Positions 6,572 to 13,100 of a stretch of 21,414 bases of DNA are shown here, in pieces. Source of the stretch: CAYNXB01 sp964401045 (GTDB lineage: Bacteria; Pseudomonadota; Alphaproteobacteria; Sphingomonadales; Sphingomonadaceae); contig CAYNXB010000045.1 of the NCBI GenBank assembly GCA_964401045.1, forward strand, positions 1 through 21,414, given 5' to 3'. Within the stretch, counting starts at the first letter, position 1. Each line of letters opens with the position of its first letter. The position numbers and the translations under genes are program-made. The notes under the pieces were generated by a model that was given only the letters and a program-made list of their open reading frames with translations, made no database searches and was not told the origin of the DNA.

Positions 6572-7015
6572 TCAGCGTGCGAACGCCACGATCGTCATGA
6601 CCGCCATCCCCCAGCACAGCACCAGCGCCGGCATGATCAGCATCTGGACTGCCGCGTCGCGCGCCGTGCACACGCCGGTGTAGGTCTGGATGCCTTCGCT
6701 CGCGAACCGGCTCAGCGTCCTGGCGCCCGGGCGGTGCGCCGGCCCCATCCGGACCCACTGCGCCGGCACCGCGAAGAACATCGTGATGAACACCACGATG
6801 ATGCCGATCGGCACGATCAGGTTACGGGTGGCAAGGCCGATGGCCATCACCGCGACGAACCCGAAGAACAGCGCCGCCATCGCCGCATATATCGCAGTCG
6901 GCACCTCGAAGCCGCGGTCGACGTCGACCTGGTGGCGCGGGTGCGCGGCTACTGGCAGTTCGGCATGGATGATCGCCTGTTCGGCGACGAGCTGGCGGGT
7001 TCGTTTCTCGGCCAT
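6572..7015 (-). CDS. Unknown three-helix membrane protein with upstream FNR box
   Basis: A 147-residue protein with a polar N-terminus of about 38 residues and three predicted transmembrane segments near 39-62, 66-84 and 122-145. The loop between helices two and three holds an Arg-rich, Gly/Pro stretch (WVRMGPAHRPGARTLSRF). I do not recognise the family. The start MAEKRTRQLVAEQ has a GGGAG ribosome-binding site 9 bases upstream; the frame is open further but without coherent sequence. Its stop abuts the stop of the FNR-type gene (TGA|TCA), and a near-consensus FNR box is centred 61 bases upstream of its ATG. A role under low oxygen is therefore inferred, but the molecular function is open. 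Confidence 0.75.
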   Translation of the reverse strand: MAEKRTRQLVAEQAIIHAELPVAAHPRHQVDVDRGFEVPTAIYAAMAALFFGFVAVMAIGLATRNLIVPIGIIVVFITMFFAVPAQWVRMGPAHRPGARTLSRFASEGIQTYTGVCTARDAAVQMLIMPALVLCWGMAVMTIVAFAR

Positions 7016-7069
7016 CGATCTTGCTCCCTGGTGTGAGCAAGCGAATCGCACATCGGCGCGGCCTACGCT

Positions 7070-7083
7070 TTGACGGGGATCAA
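7070..7083. promoter_or_regulatory. FNR/FnrL binding site
   Basis: TTGACGGGGATCAA matches the FNR consensus TTGAT-N4-ATCAA at 9 of 10 fixed positions. It is centred at 7076.5 and overlaps the moaE stop codon. If FNR activates from -41.5, transcription towards the 147-residue membrane protein would start near 7035, 20 bases before its ATG; the matching -10 (GATTCG) is poor. I found no second match this good when scanning by eye. Confidence 0.6.
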
Positions 7084-7529
7084 ACTTTCCAGCGGGCGAG
7101 GTCGGAATGGTCCTCGGCCCGCGGTTCGATCCAGCGCCATTCGCCGCCGCGCTTCTCGCGCTTCCAGAACCAGGCGTCGCTCTTGAGGTGATCCATCGCG
7201 AAATCGACCGCGTCGATCGCGCCACGGCGATGGCGGGCGCAGGCGGATACCAGCACGATCGGCTCACCCGGGCGCATCTCGCCCACGCGGTGGACGATCA
7301 GGATGCCCATCAGCCCGAACCGCGCGAGCGCCTCGTCGGCAAGCGCATTCATGCCCGGCAAGGTCAGCGGTTCGTAATGGCTTAGCTCGAGAGCCTCGAC
7401 GTCGTCGTCGCTGCGCACTTCGCCGACGAAAGTACAAACGCCACCGAGCCCCGGATGCGCGTTGGTGAACGGGCCGATCAGCGCGCCCGGGACGAACGGT
7501 TCGGCGATCAGGCGCACGTCCTTCACCAT
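7080..7529 (-). CDS. moaE: Molybdopterin synthase catalytic subunit MoaE
   Basis: Large subunit of molybdopterin synthase, which with MoaD converts cyclic pyranopterin monophosphate to molybdopterin. The 149 residues show GVCTFVGEVRS (30-40), HRVGEMRPGEP (80-90), the ACARHRRGA stretch around the active site (97-104), and the catalytic lysines in HLKSDAWFWKRE (K116, K123, corresponding to K119 and K126 of E. coli). The start was set at MVKDVRLIAEPF because it follows the moaD stop by one base; a longer frame reads into moaD antisense-free noise. It is the last gene of the moaA-moaD-moaE run, and its stop sits inside the FNR box of the next gene. Confidence 0.96.
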   Translation of the reverse strand: MVKDVRLIAEPFVPGALIGPFTNAHPGLGGVCTFVGEVRSDDDVEALELSHYEPLTLPGMNALADEALARFGLMGILIVHRVGEMRPGEPIVLVSACARHRRGAIDAVDFAMDHLKSDAWFWKREKRGGEWRWIEPRAEDHSDLARWKV

Positions 7530-7530
7530 G

Positions 7531-7773
7531 TCAGCCGCCGCTGACGGGCGGCAGCAGCGCGATCTCGTCGCCATCGTTCGCGCTCAGCGCGGTCTTGTCC
7601 GCCAGCACGGTGCCGTTGAGCGCCAGTTTGACCTTGTCCCCCTGCGCCGCCTCGCCCAGCGGGCCGGGCAGCGAAGCGAGCAACCCTGCCCAGTCGAGCG
7701 GGCCGGTCACGTCCTTCTCAGGCGCGGCGGCAAGATCGGCGAGTTTGCCGAGGAACACGAGCTTGACCGGCAT
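7531..7773 (-). CDS. moaD: Molybdopterin synthase sulfur carrier subunit MoaD
   Basis: Ubiquitin-like sulfur carrier of molybdopterin synthase. It is 80 residues, the usual size, and ends in PPVSGG; the terminal Gly-Gly is adenylated and thiocarboxylated in the family. Strand patterns VKLVFLGKLADL at the start and VKLALNGTVLADKTAL in the middle fit the beta-grasp fold. It begins four bases after the moaA stop and ends one base before moaE, so the three are surely co-transcribed. Confidence 0.96.
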   Translation of the reverse strand: MPVKLVFLGKLADLAAAPEKDVTGPLDWAGLLASLPGPLGEAAQGDKVKLALNGTVLADKTALSANDGDEIALLPPVSGG

Positions 7774-7777
7774 CCGG

Positions 7778-8788
7778 TCAGCCTCCGGTGAGCGACATGT
7801 GGCGCGGCTGTGCAGGCGCGGCACCGCGTTCGATGCGGAAGTGATGCCGCTCGGGCTTGATCCGCATCGCCTCGTCGAGCGCAGCGGCGAGCGCCTCGTC
7901 CGGCGCCTCGGACCGCAGCGCGGCTCGCAGGTCGACCTTCTCCGCGCCACCCAGGCAGGCGTAGAGCTCGCCAGTCGCGGTCACGCGGATGCGGTTGCAG
8001 CCGGCGCAGAAGTTGTTGGTCAGGGGGGTGATGAAGCCCAGCCGACCGCCGGTTTCGGCGACGTCCACGTAGCGCGCGGGGCCGCCGCTGGCGTGATCCG
8101 ACGGCGTCAGGGTCCAGCGCTTGTCGAGTTCTTCGCGGACGATCGAAAGCGGCAGGTAGTGCTCGCTGCGATCTTCCTCAATCTCGCCCAGCGGCATGAT
8201 CTCGATCAGGGTGATCTCGTGGCCGTGCGCGTGAGCCCACTGGATAAGTTGCGGGATTTCGCGCTCGTTGAGGCCCTTCAAGGCCACCGTGTTCAACTTG
8301 ACCTTGAGGCCCGCTTCCTTGGCGGCAGCGAGTCCTTCGAGCACCTGGTTCAGCCGATCGCGGCGCGAGAGGCGCTGGAATAGCTCCGCGTCGAGCGTGT
8401 CGAGCGAAACGTTGATCCGCCGGACACCCGCCGCGGCCAGATCGTCCGCGAACTGCGCAAGCTGGGTGCCATTGGTAGTCAGGGTCAGCTCGTCGAGGCC
8501 CCCGGAATCATTCGTGCCGATCTTCCGCCCGAGGGCCTGGACCAGCTCGATCATGTCGCGGCGGACCAGCGGCTCCCCGCCCGTCAGGCGGATCTTGCGG
8601 ATACCGCGGCCGATCATCGCCAGCGACAGCTTGTGCAGCTCCTCGAGGCTGAGCACGTCCTTCTTCGGCAGGAACTGCATCCGCTCGGGCATGCAGTAAG
8701 TGCACCGCAAGTCGCAGCGATCCGTCACCGAAAGGCGCAGGTAACTGATCCGCCGATTGAAGGCGTCGACTAGAGGCTGGCAGCTCAT
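7778..8788 (-). CDS. moaA: GTP 3',8-cyclase MoaA
   Basis: Radical SAM enzyme that starts molybdenum cofactor synthesis by converting GTP to 3',8-cyclo-GTP. The N-terminal SAM cluster is C25, C29 and C32 (TDRCDLRCTYCMPE), followed by IRLTGGEPLVRRD. The C-terminal cluster is in NNFCAGCNRIRVTATGELYACL. The protein is 336 residues and ends in SLTGG, keeping the C-terminal Gly-Gly of active MoaA. It lies nine bases after the SDR-like gene. MoaC, the next enzyme of the pathway, is not in the window. Confidence 0.98.
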   Translation of the reverse strand: MSCQPLVDAFNRRISYLRLSVTDRCDLRCTYCMPERMQFLPKKDVLSLEELHKLSLAMIGRGIRKIRLTGGEPLVRRDMIELVQALGRKIGTNDSGGLDELTLTTNGTQLAQFADDLAAAGVRRINVSLDTLDAELFQRLSRRDRLNQVLEGLAAAKEAGLKVKLNTVALKGLNEREIPQLIQWAHAHGHEITLIEIMPLGEIEEDRSEHYLPLSIVREELDKRWTLTPSDHASGGPARYVDVAETGGRLGFITPLTNNFCAGCNRIRVTATGELYACLGGAEKVDLRAALRSEAPDEALAAALDEAMRIKPERHHFRIERGAAPAQPRHMSLTGG

Positions 8789-8797
8789 GACCGTTAT

Positions 8798-9127
8798 CTA
8801 GTCCTTTTCCGCCGATTTGCCATCCACTGCGAGAAGCTGCCCCGTGACGCCGGGCGCGGACGCCAGCCAGTCGAGCGTCGCGGCGATTGCTTCGTTATCG
8901 TCGCCAGCAATGCCGTTGACGCGCTTGGGGGCGGCTTCGCGCGCCAGATCCTGCACAGCGGCAAGCCGCCAGCCGCGGTGGTCGTAGGGCGCGGCGGGAA
9001 AGACGACGGCTGTGTCCTCAGCGCGCGCCGCCGCGCGCACTTGCGGCAGCCACGCTTCGTAAAATGCCTCCGCCGCGTCGAGCGTCGCCGCGGGCAGGCC
9101 TTCGACACGCAGCACGGCCTGCCCCAT
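8798..9127 (-). CDS. Shrunken short-chain-dehydrogenase-like protein
   Basis: A 109-residue protein whose second half matches the C-terminal part of short-chain dehydrogenases: DLAREAAPKRVNGIAGD (60-76) resembles the LAREhAPxhRVNxIAPG helix-strand, and AIAATLDWLASAPGVTGQLL with AVDG (80-103) resembles the final helix and VTGQxhxVDGG strand. The NAD-binding TGxxxGIG motif is absent, and the place of the YxxxK pair reads YDHRG, so the catalytic Lys is missing. It is therefore either a remnant or a small Rossmann-derived non-enzymatic protein. The start overlaps the folB stop (TGATG), and moaA follows in nine bases, so it is translated with pterin genes. Since the pteridine reductase FolM is an SDR, descent from a FolM-like enzyme is possible but is inference. 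Confidence 0.75.
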   Translation of the reverse strand: MGQAVLRVEGLPAATLDAAEAFYEAWLPQVRAAARAEDTAVVFPAAPYDHRGWRLAAVQDLAREAAPKRVNGIAGDDNEAIAATLDWLASAPGVTGQLLAVDGKSAEKD

Positions 9128-9495
9128 CAGCGCCGCTCACGCCGAAGCGTGATGCCGATCTTCTCGTCCGCTTCGCTCAGGGCAAGCTTGACGATCTTGA
9201 CCGTCACCGCCTCGATCCGCGCATCCTGCAGGAACAGCGTCTCGCACACGTGATCGGCGACCGCCTCGATCAGCTTGAAGTGCCTGTCGCCGAGCGCTGC
9301 CGAACACGCGAACTTCAGGTCCATGTAGTTCTTGCTCGCATCGAGCGACGTATCGGCGTCGTAATGCGGGATCGGTTTGAGTTGCACCTGCACGGTGAAG
9401 CGCAGGGGCTGCGGCTTGCCGGTCTCTTCCGAGAAAATCCCGGTGTGGACCATGTGCTCGAAATCGGCGAGCTCGAGGATCAGCGAATCGCTCAT
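9127..9495 (-). CDS. folB: Dihydroneopterin aldolase FolB
   Basis: Converts 7,8-dihydroneopterin to 6-hydroxymethyl-7,8-dihydropterin and glycolaldehyde in folate synthesis. The 122-residue length and pattern fit: HTGIFSEETGKPQPLRFTV at the N-terminus with the Glu near residue 24, KLIEAVADHVCETLF (74-88) with the substrate-binding Glu, and VTVKIVKLAL (98-106) with the catalytic Lys (about K103). AGGGG stands 6 bases before the ATG. It is preceded by the methyltransferase gene by nine bases and overlaps the SDR-like gene. Confidence 0.93.
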   Translation of the reverse strand: MSDSLILELADFEHMVHTGIFSEETGKPQPLRFTVQVQLKPIPHYDADTSLDASKNYMDLKFACSAALGDRHFKLIEAVADHVCETLFLQDARIEAVTVKIVKLALSEADEKIGITLRRERR

Positions 9496-9504
9496 GCGGC
9501 GCCC

Positions 9505-10386
9505 CTAGCCGTTGCGCCAGCGCGCGAAAATGGCGGTTGGCAGCAAGCGGCCACCCTCCCCTTCCTCGCGCACGGCCAGATCGCCGTGCTCGATCGTGCC
9601 CGGCAGGTCCGCGAAATGCTCCATCAGCAGGCCGGCGAGGGCGAGACTGCTCATCCGCACCGCATAGACGGTGAGGAACAGGAAGCGGCTGTCGGGATCG
9701 AGCAGCAAGCGGCAATCGGCGATCAGGCCCGGCAGGTGTTCTTCGAGCCGCCACACCTCGCCGTCCGGCCCGCGGCCGAACTTGGGCGGATCGAGGATAA
9801 TCCCGTCATAGCGCTTTTCGCGCCGTACCTCTCGCGCGGCGAACTTGGCCGCGTCGTCGATCAACCAGCGGACCGGCCGTTCGATCATGCCCGAAAGCGC
9901 CGCGTTTTCGCGCGCCTGAGCGACTGACTTCTTCGACGCATCGACATGGGTGACCGGGCCGCATTTACTCAGCGCGAGCGTGCCGACACCGGTGTAACCG
10001 AACAGGTTGAGGGTGCTTGCATCAGGCCCAAGCTGCGCGCGCATCCACTCCCACACAGGCGCCATGTCCGGGAAGAACCCGAGATGGCGGAATGGCGTGC
10101 ATTGCGCGGTGAAGCGCACTTCGTCCCAGACGAGCGGCCAACCGTCACGCGGAACCTCGCCGGCGAATTGCCACCTGCCGCCGCCATCCTCATCCGAACC
10201 GGGAACGAACTCGCCGTCCGCGTCCCACTCGGCAAGGCGCGGCGACCACAGCGCCTGCAGCTCGGGGCGGATGAAGCGATAGGGGCCGTAGCGTTCGAGC
10301 TTGCGGCCGTTGCCACTGTCCACAAGGCCGTAATCGGCCCAGCCCGCGCCTTCCATGACCAGCGGTTGGAGAGCCAGGTCGGCCAT
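9505..10386 (-). CDS. Class I SAM-dependent methyltransferase, RlmI/RlmK-like
   Basis: A 293-residue methyltransferase resembling the catalytic half of the 23S rRNA methyltransferases RlmI and RlmK-C (PF10672 type). Motif I is NLFGYTGVGTL (127-137), motif II VDASKKSVAQAREN (148-161), the DDAAKF acidic loop follows (177-182), and motif IV is ILDPPKFGRG (197-206). There is no PUA domain at the N-terminus, which instead holds FRHLGFFPD (99-107), typical of the group. rRNA is the likely substrate but the nucleotide cannot be predicted. It overlaps the thrC stop by one base (TGATG) and precedes folB by nine, which places it in a tightly packed operon. Confidence 0.88.
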   Translation of the reverse strand: MADLALQPLVMEGAGWADYGLVDSGNGRKLERYGPYRFIRPELQALWSPRLAEWDADGEFVPGSDEDGGGRWQFAGEVPRDGWPLVWDEVRFTAQCTPFRHLGFFPDMAPVWEWMRAQLGPDASTLNLFGYTGVGTLALSKCGPVTHVDASKKSVAQARENAALSGMIERPVRWLIDDAAKFAAREVRREKRYDGIILDPPKFGRGPDGEVWRLEEHLPGLIADCRLLLDPDSRFLFLTVYAVRMSSLALAGLLMEHFADLPGTIEHGDLAVREEGEGGRLLPTAIFARWRNG

Positions 10387-11786
10387 CAGGAGGACGGCGT
10401 CGCATGCTCCGCGACGAAGGCGGCGACCGCGGCGTAATCGCCGGGCAGGTCCACGCAGCTTTCCTCGCGCGCAAACAGATCGCCGACTCGCGAGGGGAGC
10501 GGCGGGCGCATCCCCGTCGCGCGTTCGACCGCATCGGCGAACTTGGCCGGATGCGCGGTGGCGAGCGTCACCATAGGCACATCGGCCGGCAGGTCTTGCA
10601 GCCGCGCGGCGTGGAGCCCGATCGCGGTATGCGGATCGATGACCTCGCCGCAGCTCTCGTAGGCCCAGCGCATTGCCTGGCTGGTTTCGTCGGCATCCGC
10701 GCGCGCGCTCGCGAACAGCGCCGACGCGCCTTCGCGCTGTGCGTTGGTTAGCTGCATCGCCTTGCTCGCCTCGAAGCCGCGCATCTGATCGGCGAGCGCA
10801 GTGCCATCGCGGCCTCCGACGTCGAACAGCAGCCGTTCAAAGTTCGAGCTGACCTGGATGTCCATTGAGGGCGCGGCGGTCGGCACGACGGTGCCGGCGG
10901 AATAGTCGCCGCTCGACAGCGCACGATGGAGGATGTCGTTGACGTTGGTCGCAACGATCAGCCGCTCGATCGGCAGACCCATCCGCGCCGCGACATGGCC
11001 GGCGAACACGTCGCCGAAATTGCCGGTCGGCACGGAGAACGCAACCTTGCGCGCAGGTGCGCCGAACTGGAGCGCAGCGGCGAAGTAATAGACCACCTGC
11101 GCCATCAGCCGCGCCCAGTTGATCGAATTGACCGCGCTGATGCGGAAACGGCCGGTCATCGCGGTATCGCCGAACATCCGTTTCACCATCGCCTGGGCGT
11201 CGTCGAAGCTGCCCTCGATTGCGATGTTGTGGACATTGGGCGCGCGCACGGTGGTCATCTGGCGCCGCTGGACGTCGCTCACCCGGCCTTTCGGGTGGAG
11301 CATGAAGATATCGATCCGATCGCGCCCGGCAACCGCGTCGATCGCGGCGGAGCCGGTGTCGCCCGAAGTCGCGCCGACGATCGTCAGGCGTTCATCCCGC
11401 TTCGACAGGAATTCCTCGAACAGCAGGCCAAGCAGTTGCAGCGCCACATCCTTGAACGCCAGCGTCGGGCCGTGGAACAGTTCGAGGAGCCACTGGCGCT
11501 CATCGAGCTGGACCAGTGGCGTAACCGCCGGATGCGAGAAGCGGCCATAGGCTTCCCGGCACAGCTCGAGCAGGCGTTCCCGCGCCAGGCTATCGCCGAC
11601 GAACGGTTGCATCACACGCGCGGCAAGCTCGGCGTAGGGCAAGCCCGCCATCGCGGCGATTTCGGGTTCGGAAAACCGCGGCCATTCGCGCGGGACATAG
11701 AGCCCGCCATCGGCAGCCAGGCCGGCGAGCGTCGCGCCTTCGAAATCGAGCGTCGGGGCGCTTCCTCGGGTAGAGACGTAATCCAT
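10386..11786 (-). CDS. thrC: Threonine synthase
   Basis: PLP-dependent enzyme that converts O-phosphohomoserine to threonine. The 466 residues match the longer class found in alphaproteobacteria and yeast: the start MDYVSTRG, then HGPTLAFKDVALQLLG (105-120) with the Schiff-base Lys K112, TIVGATSGDTGSAAI for the phosphate cradle, and GNFGDVFAGHVA further on. It is the first gene of the minus-strand run ending in moaE. The 68 bases between it and arsR hold two small GC-rich inverted repeats but no clear promoter. Confidence 0.97.
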   Translation of the reverse strand: MDYVSTRGSAPTLDFEGATLAGLAADGGLYVPREWPRFSEPEIAAMAGLPYAELAARVMQPFVGDSLARERLLELCREAYGRFSHPAVTPLVQLDERQWLLELFHGPTLAFKDVALQLLGLLFEEFLSKRDERLTIVGATSGDTGSAAIDAVAGRDRIDIFMLHPKGRVSDVQRRQMTTVRAPNVHNIAIEGSFDDAQAMVKRMFGDTAMTGRFRISAVNSINWARLMAQVVYYFAAALQFGAPARKVAFSVPTGNFGDVFAGHVAARMGLPIERLIVATNVNDILHRALSSGDYSAGTVVPTAAPSMDIQVSSNFERLLFDVGGRDGTALADQMRGFEASKAMQLTNAQREGASALFASARADADETSQAMRWAYESCGEVIDPHTAIGLHAARLQDLPADVPMVTLATAHPAKFADAVERATGMRPPLPSRVGDLFAREESCVDLPGDYAAVAAFVAEHATPSS

Positions 11787-11811
11787 CGTGGCGGGGGTTA
11801 GCGGCGCGCCA

Positions 11812-11838
11812 ACCCGCCCGCAAGGAAGCGGGCGTTTA
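11812..11838. other. Stem-loop between thrC and arsR
   Basis: GCCCGC and GCGGGC form a perfect 6-base stem around AAGGAA within the gap between thrC and arsR. There is no clear T-tract in either direction (only GTTT on the plus side). It could be the arsR transcript end or part of the thrC leader. Confidence 0.3.
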
Positions 11839-11854
11839 GCGCGCTATCGCTACG

Positions 11855-12211
11855 CTACTTGAGCGCGGCGGCAGGGGCAAAGCTCTCGCTTTCCTCGAGC
11901 TCGCGCTTCAGGCGCAGCAGCCCTGCCGCCGCACCGGCGGCATGCGGCCCGATCCACCGTTCGTGGATCGCCTGGATCGGCGTGGCGACGAAGTGATTGA
12001 ACCGTTCCCGCCCCTTGCGCACTGGCACCACCAGCCCGGAATCCTCGAGCACCCGCAAGTGCTGCATCACCGTGCAGCGGTCACGCTCAGGGAAACAGGC
12101 GCACAGTTGCGTGGTGGTGAGGGGGCGCAGCTTGAGCTCATCGCAGATCGCCCGGCGCAGCGGGTTGGCTAGCGCCTTGAACACCCGATCTGTCGTTTCA
12201 TCGTTTGACAT
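11855..12211 (-). CDS. ArsR-family transcriptional regulator
   Basis: A 118-residue winged-helix repressor. KALANPLRRAICDELKLRPLTT (12-33) is the typical ArsR opening, and TVMQHLRVLEDSGLVVPVRKGRERFN (47-72) is the recognition helix and wing. Three cysteines cluster just before that helix (C37, C39, C46), reminiscent of but not identical to the metal-binding site of classical ArsR. The neighbouring SRPBCC and VOC genes fit the ArsR subfamily linked to AHSA1-type proteins rather than arsenic resistance. It is divergent from that pair, and an inverted repeat overlaps its start codon, so autoregulation is likely. Confidence 0.92.
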   Translation of the reverse strand: MSNDETTDRVFKALANPLRRAICDELKLRPLTTTQLCACFPERDRCTVMQHLRVLEDSGLVVPVRKGRERFNHFVATPIQAIHERWIGPHAAGAAAGLLRLKRELEESESFAPAAALK

Positions 12212-12234
12212 GTTGTATTTTTATAACATAAAAT
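12205..12234 (+). promoter_or_regulatory. Promoter of the SRPBCC-VOC operon
   Basis: TTGACA (12205-12210) and TAAAAT (12229-12234) are 18 bases apart, giving a perfect -35 and a five-of-six -10. Transcription would start near 12241, about 18 bases before the ATG at 12259. The region is sharply AT-rich against its surroundings. Confidence 0.7.
12210..12229. promoter_or_regulatory. Candidate ArsR operator
   Basis: ATGTTGTA-TTTT-TATAACAT is an inverted repeat with seven of eight arm positions matching. It fills the spacer between the -35 and -10 boxes of the plus-strand promoter and overlaps the arsR start codon on the other strand, so binding would block both directions. The ArsR encoded alongside is the natural ligand. 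Confidence 0.65.
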
Positions 12235-12258
12235 CCGGCGATGCAAGGAGTCGAGTCG

Positions 12259-12708
12259 ATGGAGCTCAGGTATCGCGTGTTCGCCTATATCTCGAAGCCG
12301 GTGCACGATGTGTTCGAGGCGGTGGCCGATCCCGCGCAGCTCTCCGAATATTTCACCACCGGCGGCGCCAAAGGCCGGCTCGAAACGGGCGCGACGGTGA
12401 CGTGGGATTTCGCCGACTTCCCCGGCGCGTTCCCGGTGGAGGTGATCGAGGTGGTTCCCGACGAGCGCATTGTGCTGGAGTGGAAGGCCAACGAGCCGGG
12501 CACCGACTACCGCGTGACAGTCACGATGGCCTTCAAGCCAACCGACGACGGCCGCACGCTGGTCGAGATTGCCGAGGAAGGCTGGCACGAGACGCCCGCC
12601 GGCCTTTCCGGGAGCTACGGCAACTGCATGGGTTGGTCGCAGATGGTCGCGGCGCTCAAGGTGTGGGTCGAACATGGCATCAACATGCGCGAAGGGATGT
12701 ACAAGTAA
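12259..12708 (+). CDS. SRPBCC/AHSA1-family protein
   Basis: A 149-residue START-like protein with the AHSA1 pattern: VFAYISKPVHDVFEAVADPAQL (7-28) at the start, FPVEVIEVVPDERIVLEW through the middle strands, and TLVEIAEEGW before the long C-terminal helix with GWSQMVAALKVWVE. Such proteins bind small hydrophobic ligands; the ligand here is unknown. An earlier in-frame ATG exists at 12241, but AAGGAG (12245-12250) lies inside that extension at the right distance (8 bases) from ATG 12259, and the predicted transcript starts near 12241, so the shorter form is chosen. It is coupled to the VOC gene by TAATG. Confidence 0.9.
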   Translation: MELRYRVFAYISKPVHDVFEAVADPAQLSEYFTTGGAKGRLETGATVTWDFADFPGAFPVEVIEVVPDERIVLEWKANEPGTDYRVTVTMAFKPTDDGRTLVEIAEEGWHETPAGLSGSYGNCMGWSQMVAALKVWVEHGINMREGMYK

Positions 12709-13100
12709 TGCCCAAGTCCGCCCTGCCCTTCCTGATGTTTCAGGGGACCGCCGAGGCCGCGATCGACTTCTATCGTGACGCGATCGACGCCGAAGTGAAT
12801 GGGATCGAACGTTACGGTGAGAACGAGCCAGTTGCCGCCGGCGCCCTCAAATCCGCGCGGCTGACAGTCTGCGGGCAGGAGGCAATGATCTACGACAGCC
12901 CGCCGATGCACGATTTCGGTTTTACCCCATCGTTCTCGTTCTTCGTCGAGTGCGCGGACGAGGACGAAGTGCGCCGCCTCGCCGCCACATTCGCGGACGG
13001 CGGGCACACCCTGATGGGCGTCGGCAACTACGGCTTCAGCCGCCTCTATGCCTGGGTTGCCGATCGCTTCGGCATCTCTTGGCAGTTCAACTGCGCCTGA
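12708..13100 (+). CDS. PhnB-like VOC-family protein
   Basis: A 130-residue glyoxalase-fold protein of the PhnB/3-demethylubiquinone methyltransferase-like type. LPFLMFQGTAEAAIDFYRDA (6-25) is the usual first strand-helix, and the C-terminus YAWVADRFGISWQFN (about 114-128) is the conserved last strand with DxFGxxWQ. Function is unknown; PhnB-like proteins often sit with ArsR and AHSA1 genes, as here. The ATG overlaps the stop of the SRPBCC gene. Its 3' end overlaps the end of surf1 by 14 bases on the other strand. Confidence 0.9.
   Translation: MPKSALPFLMFQGTAEAAIDFYRDAIDAEVNGIERYGENEPVAAGALKSARLTVCGQEAMIYDSPPMHDFGFTPSFSFFVECADEDEVRRLAATFADGGHTLMGVGNYGFSRLYAWVADRFGISWQFNCA

Noticed and set aside
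11114..11130. TTGAT near TTGAC inside thrC as a regulatory site
   Set aside because: The two halves are in direct rather than inverted orientation and lie within a conserved coding region.
12241..12258. ATG at 12241 as the start of the SRPBCC gene
   Set aside because: The ribosome-binding site AAGGAG lies inside this extension, correctly spaced for ATG 12259, and the predicted transcription start is near 12241.
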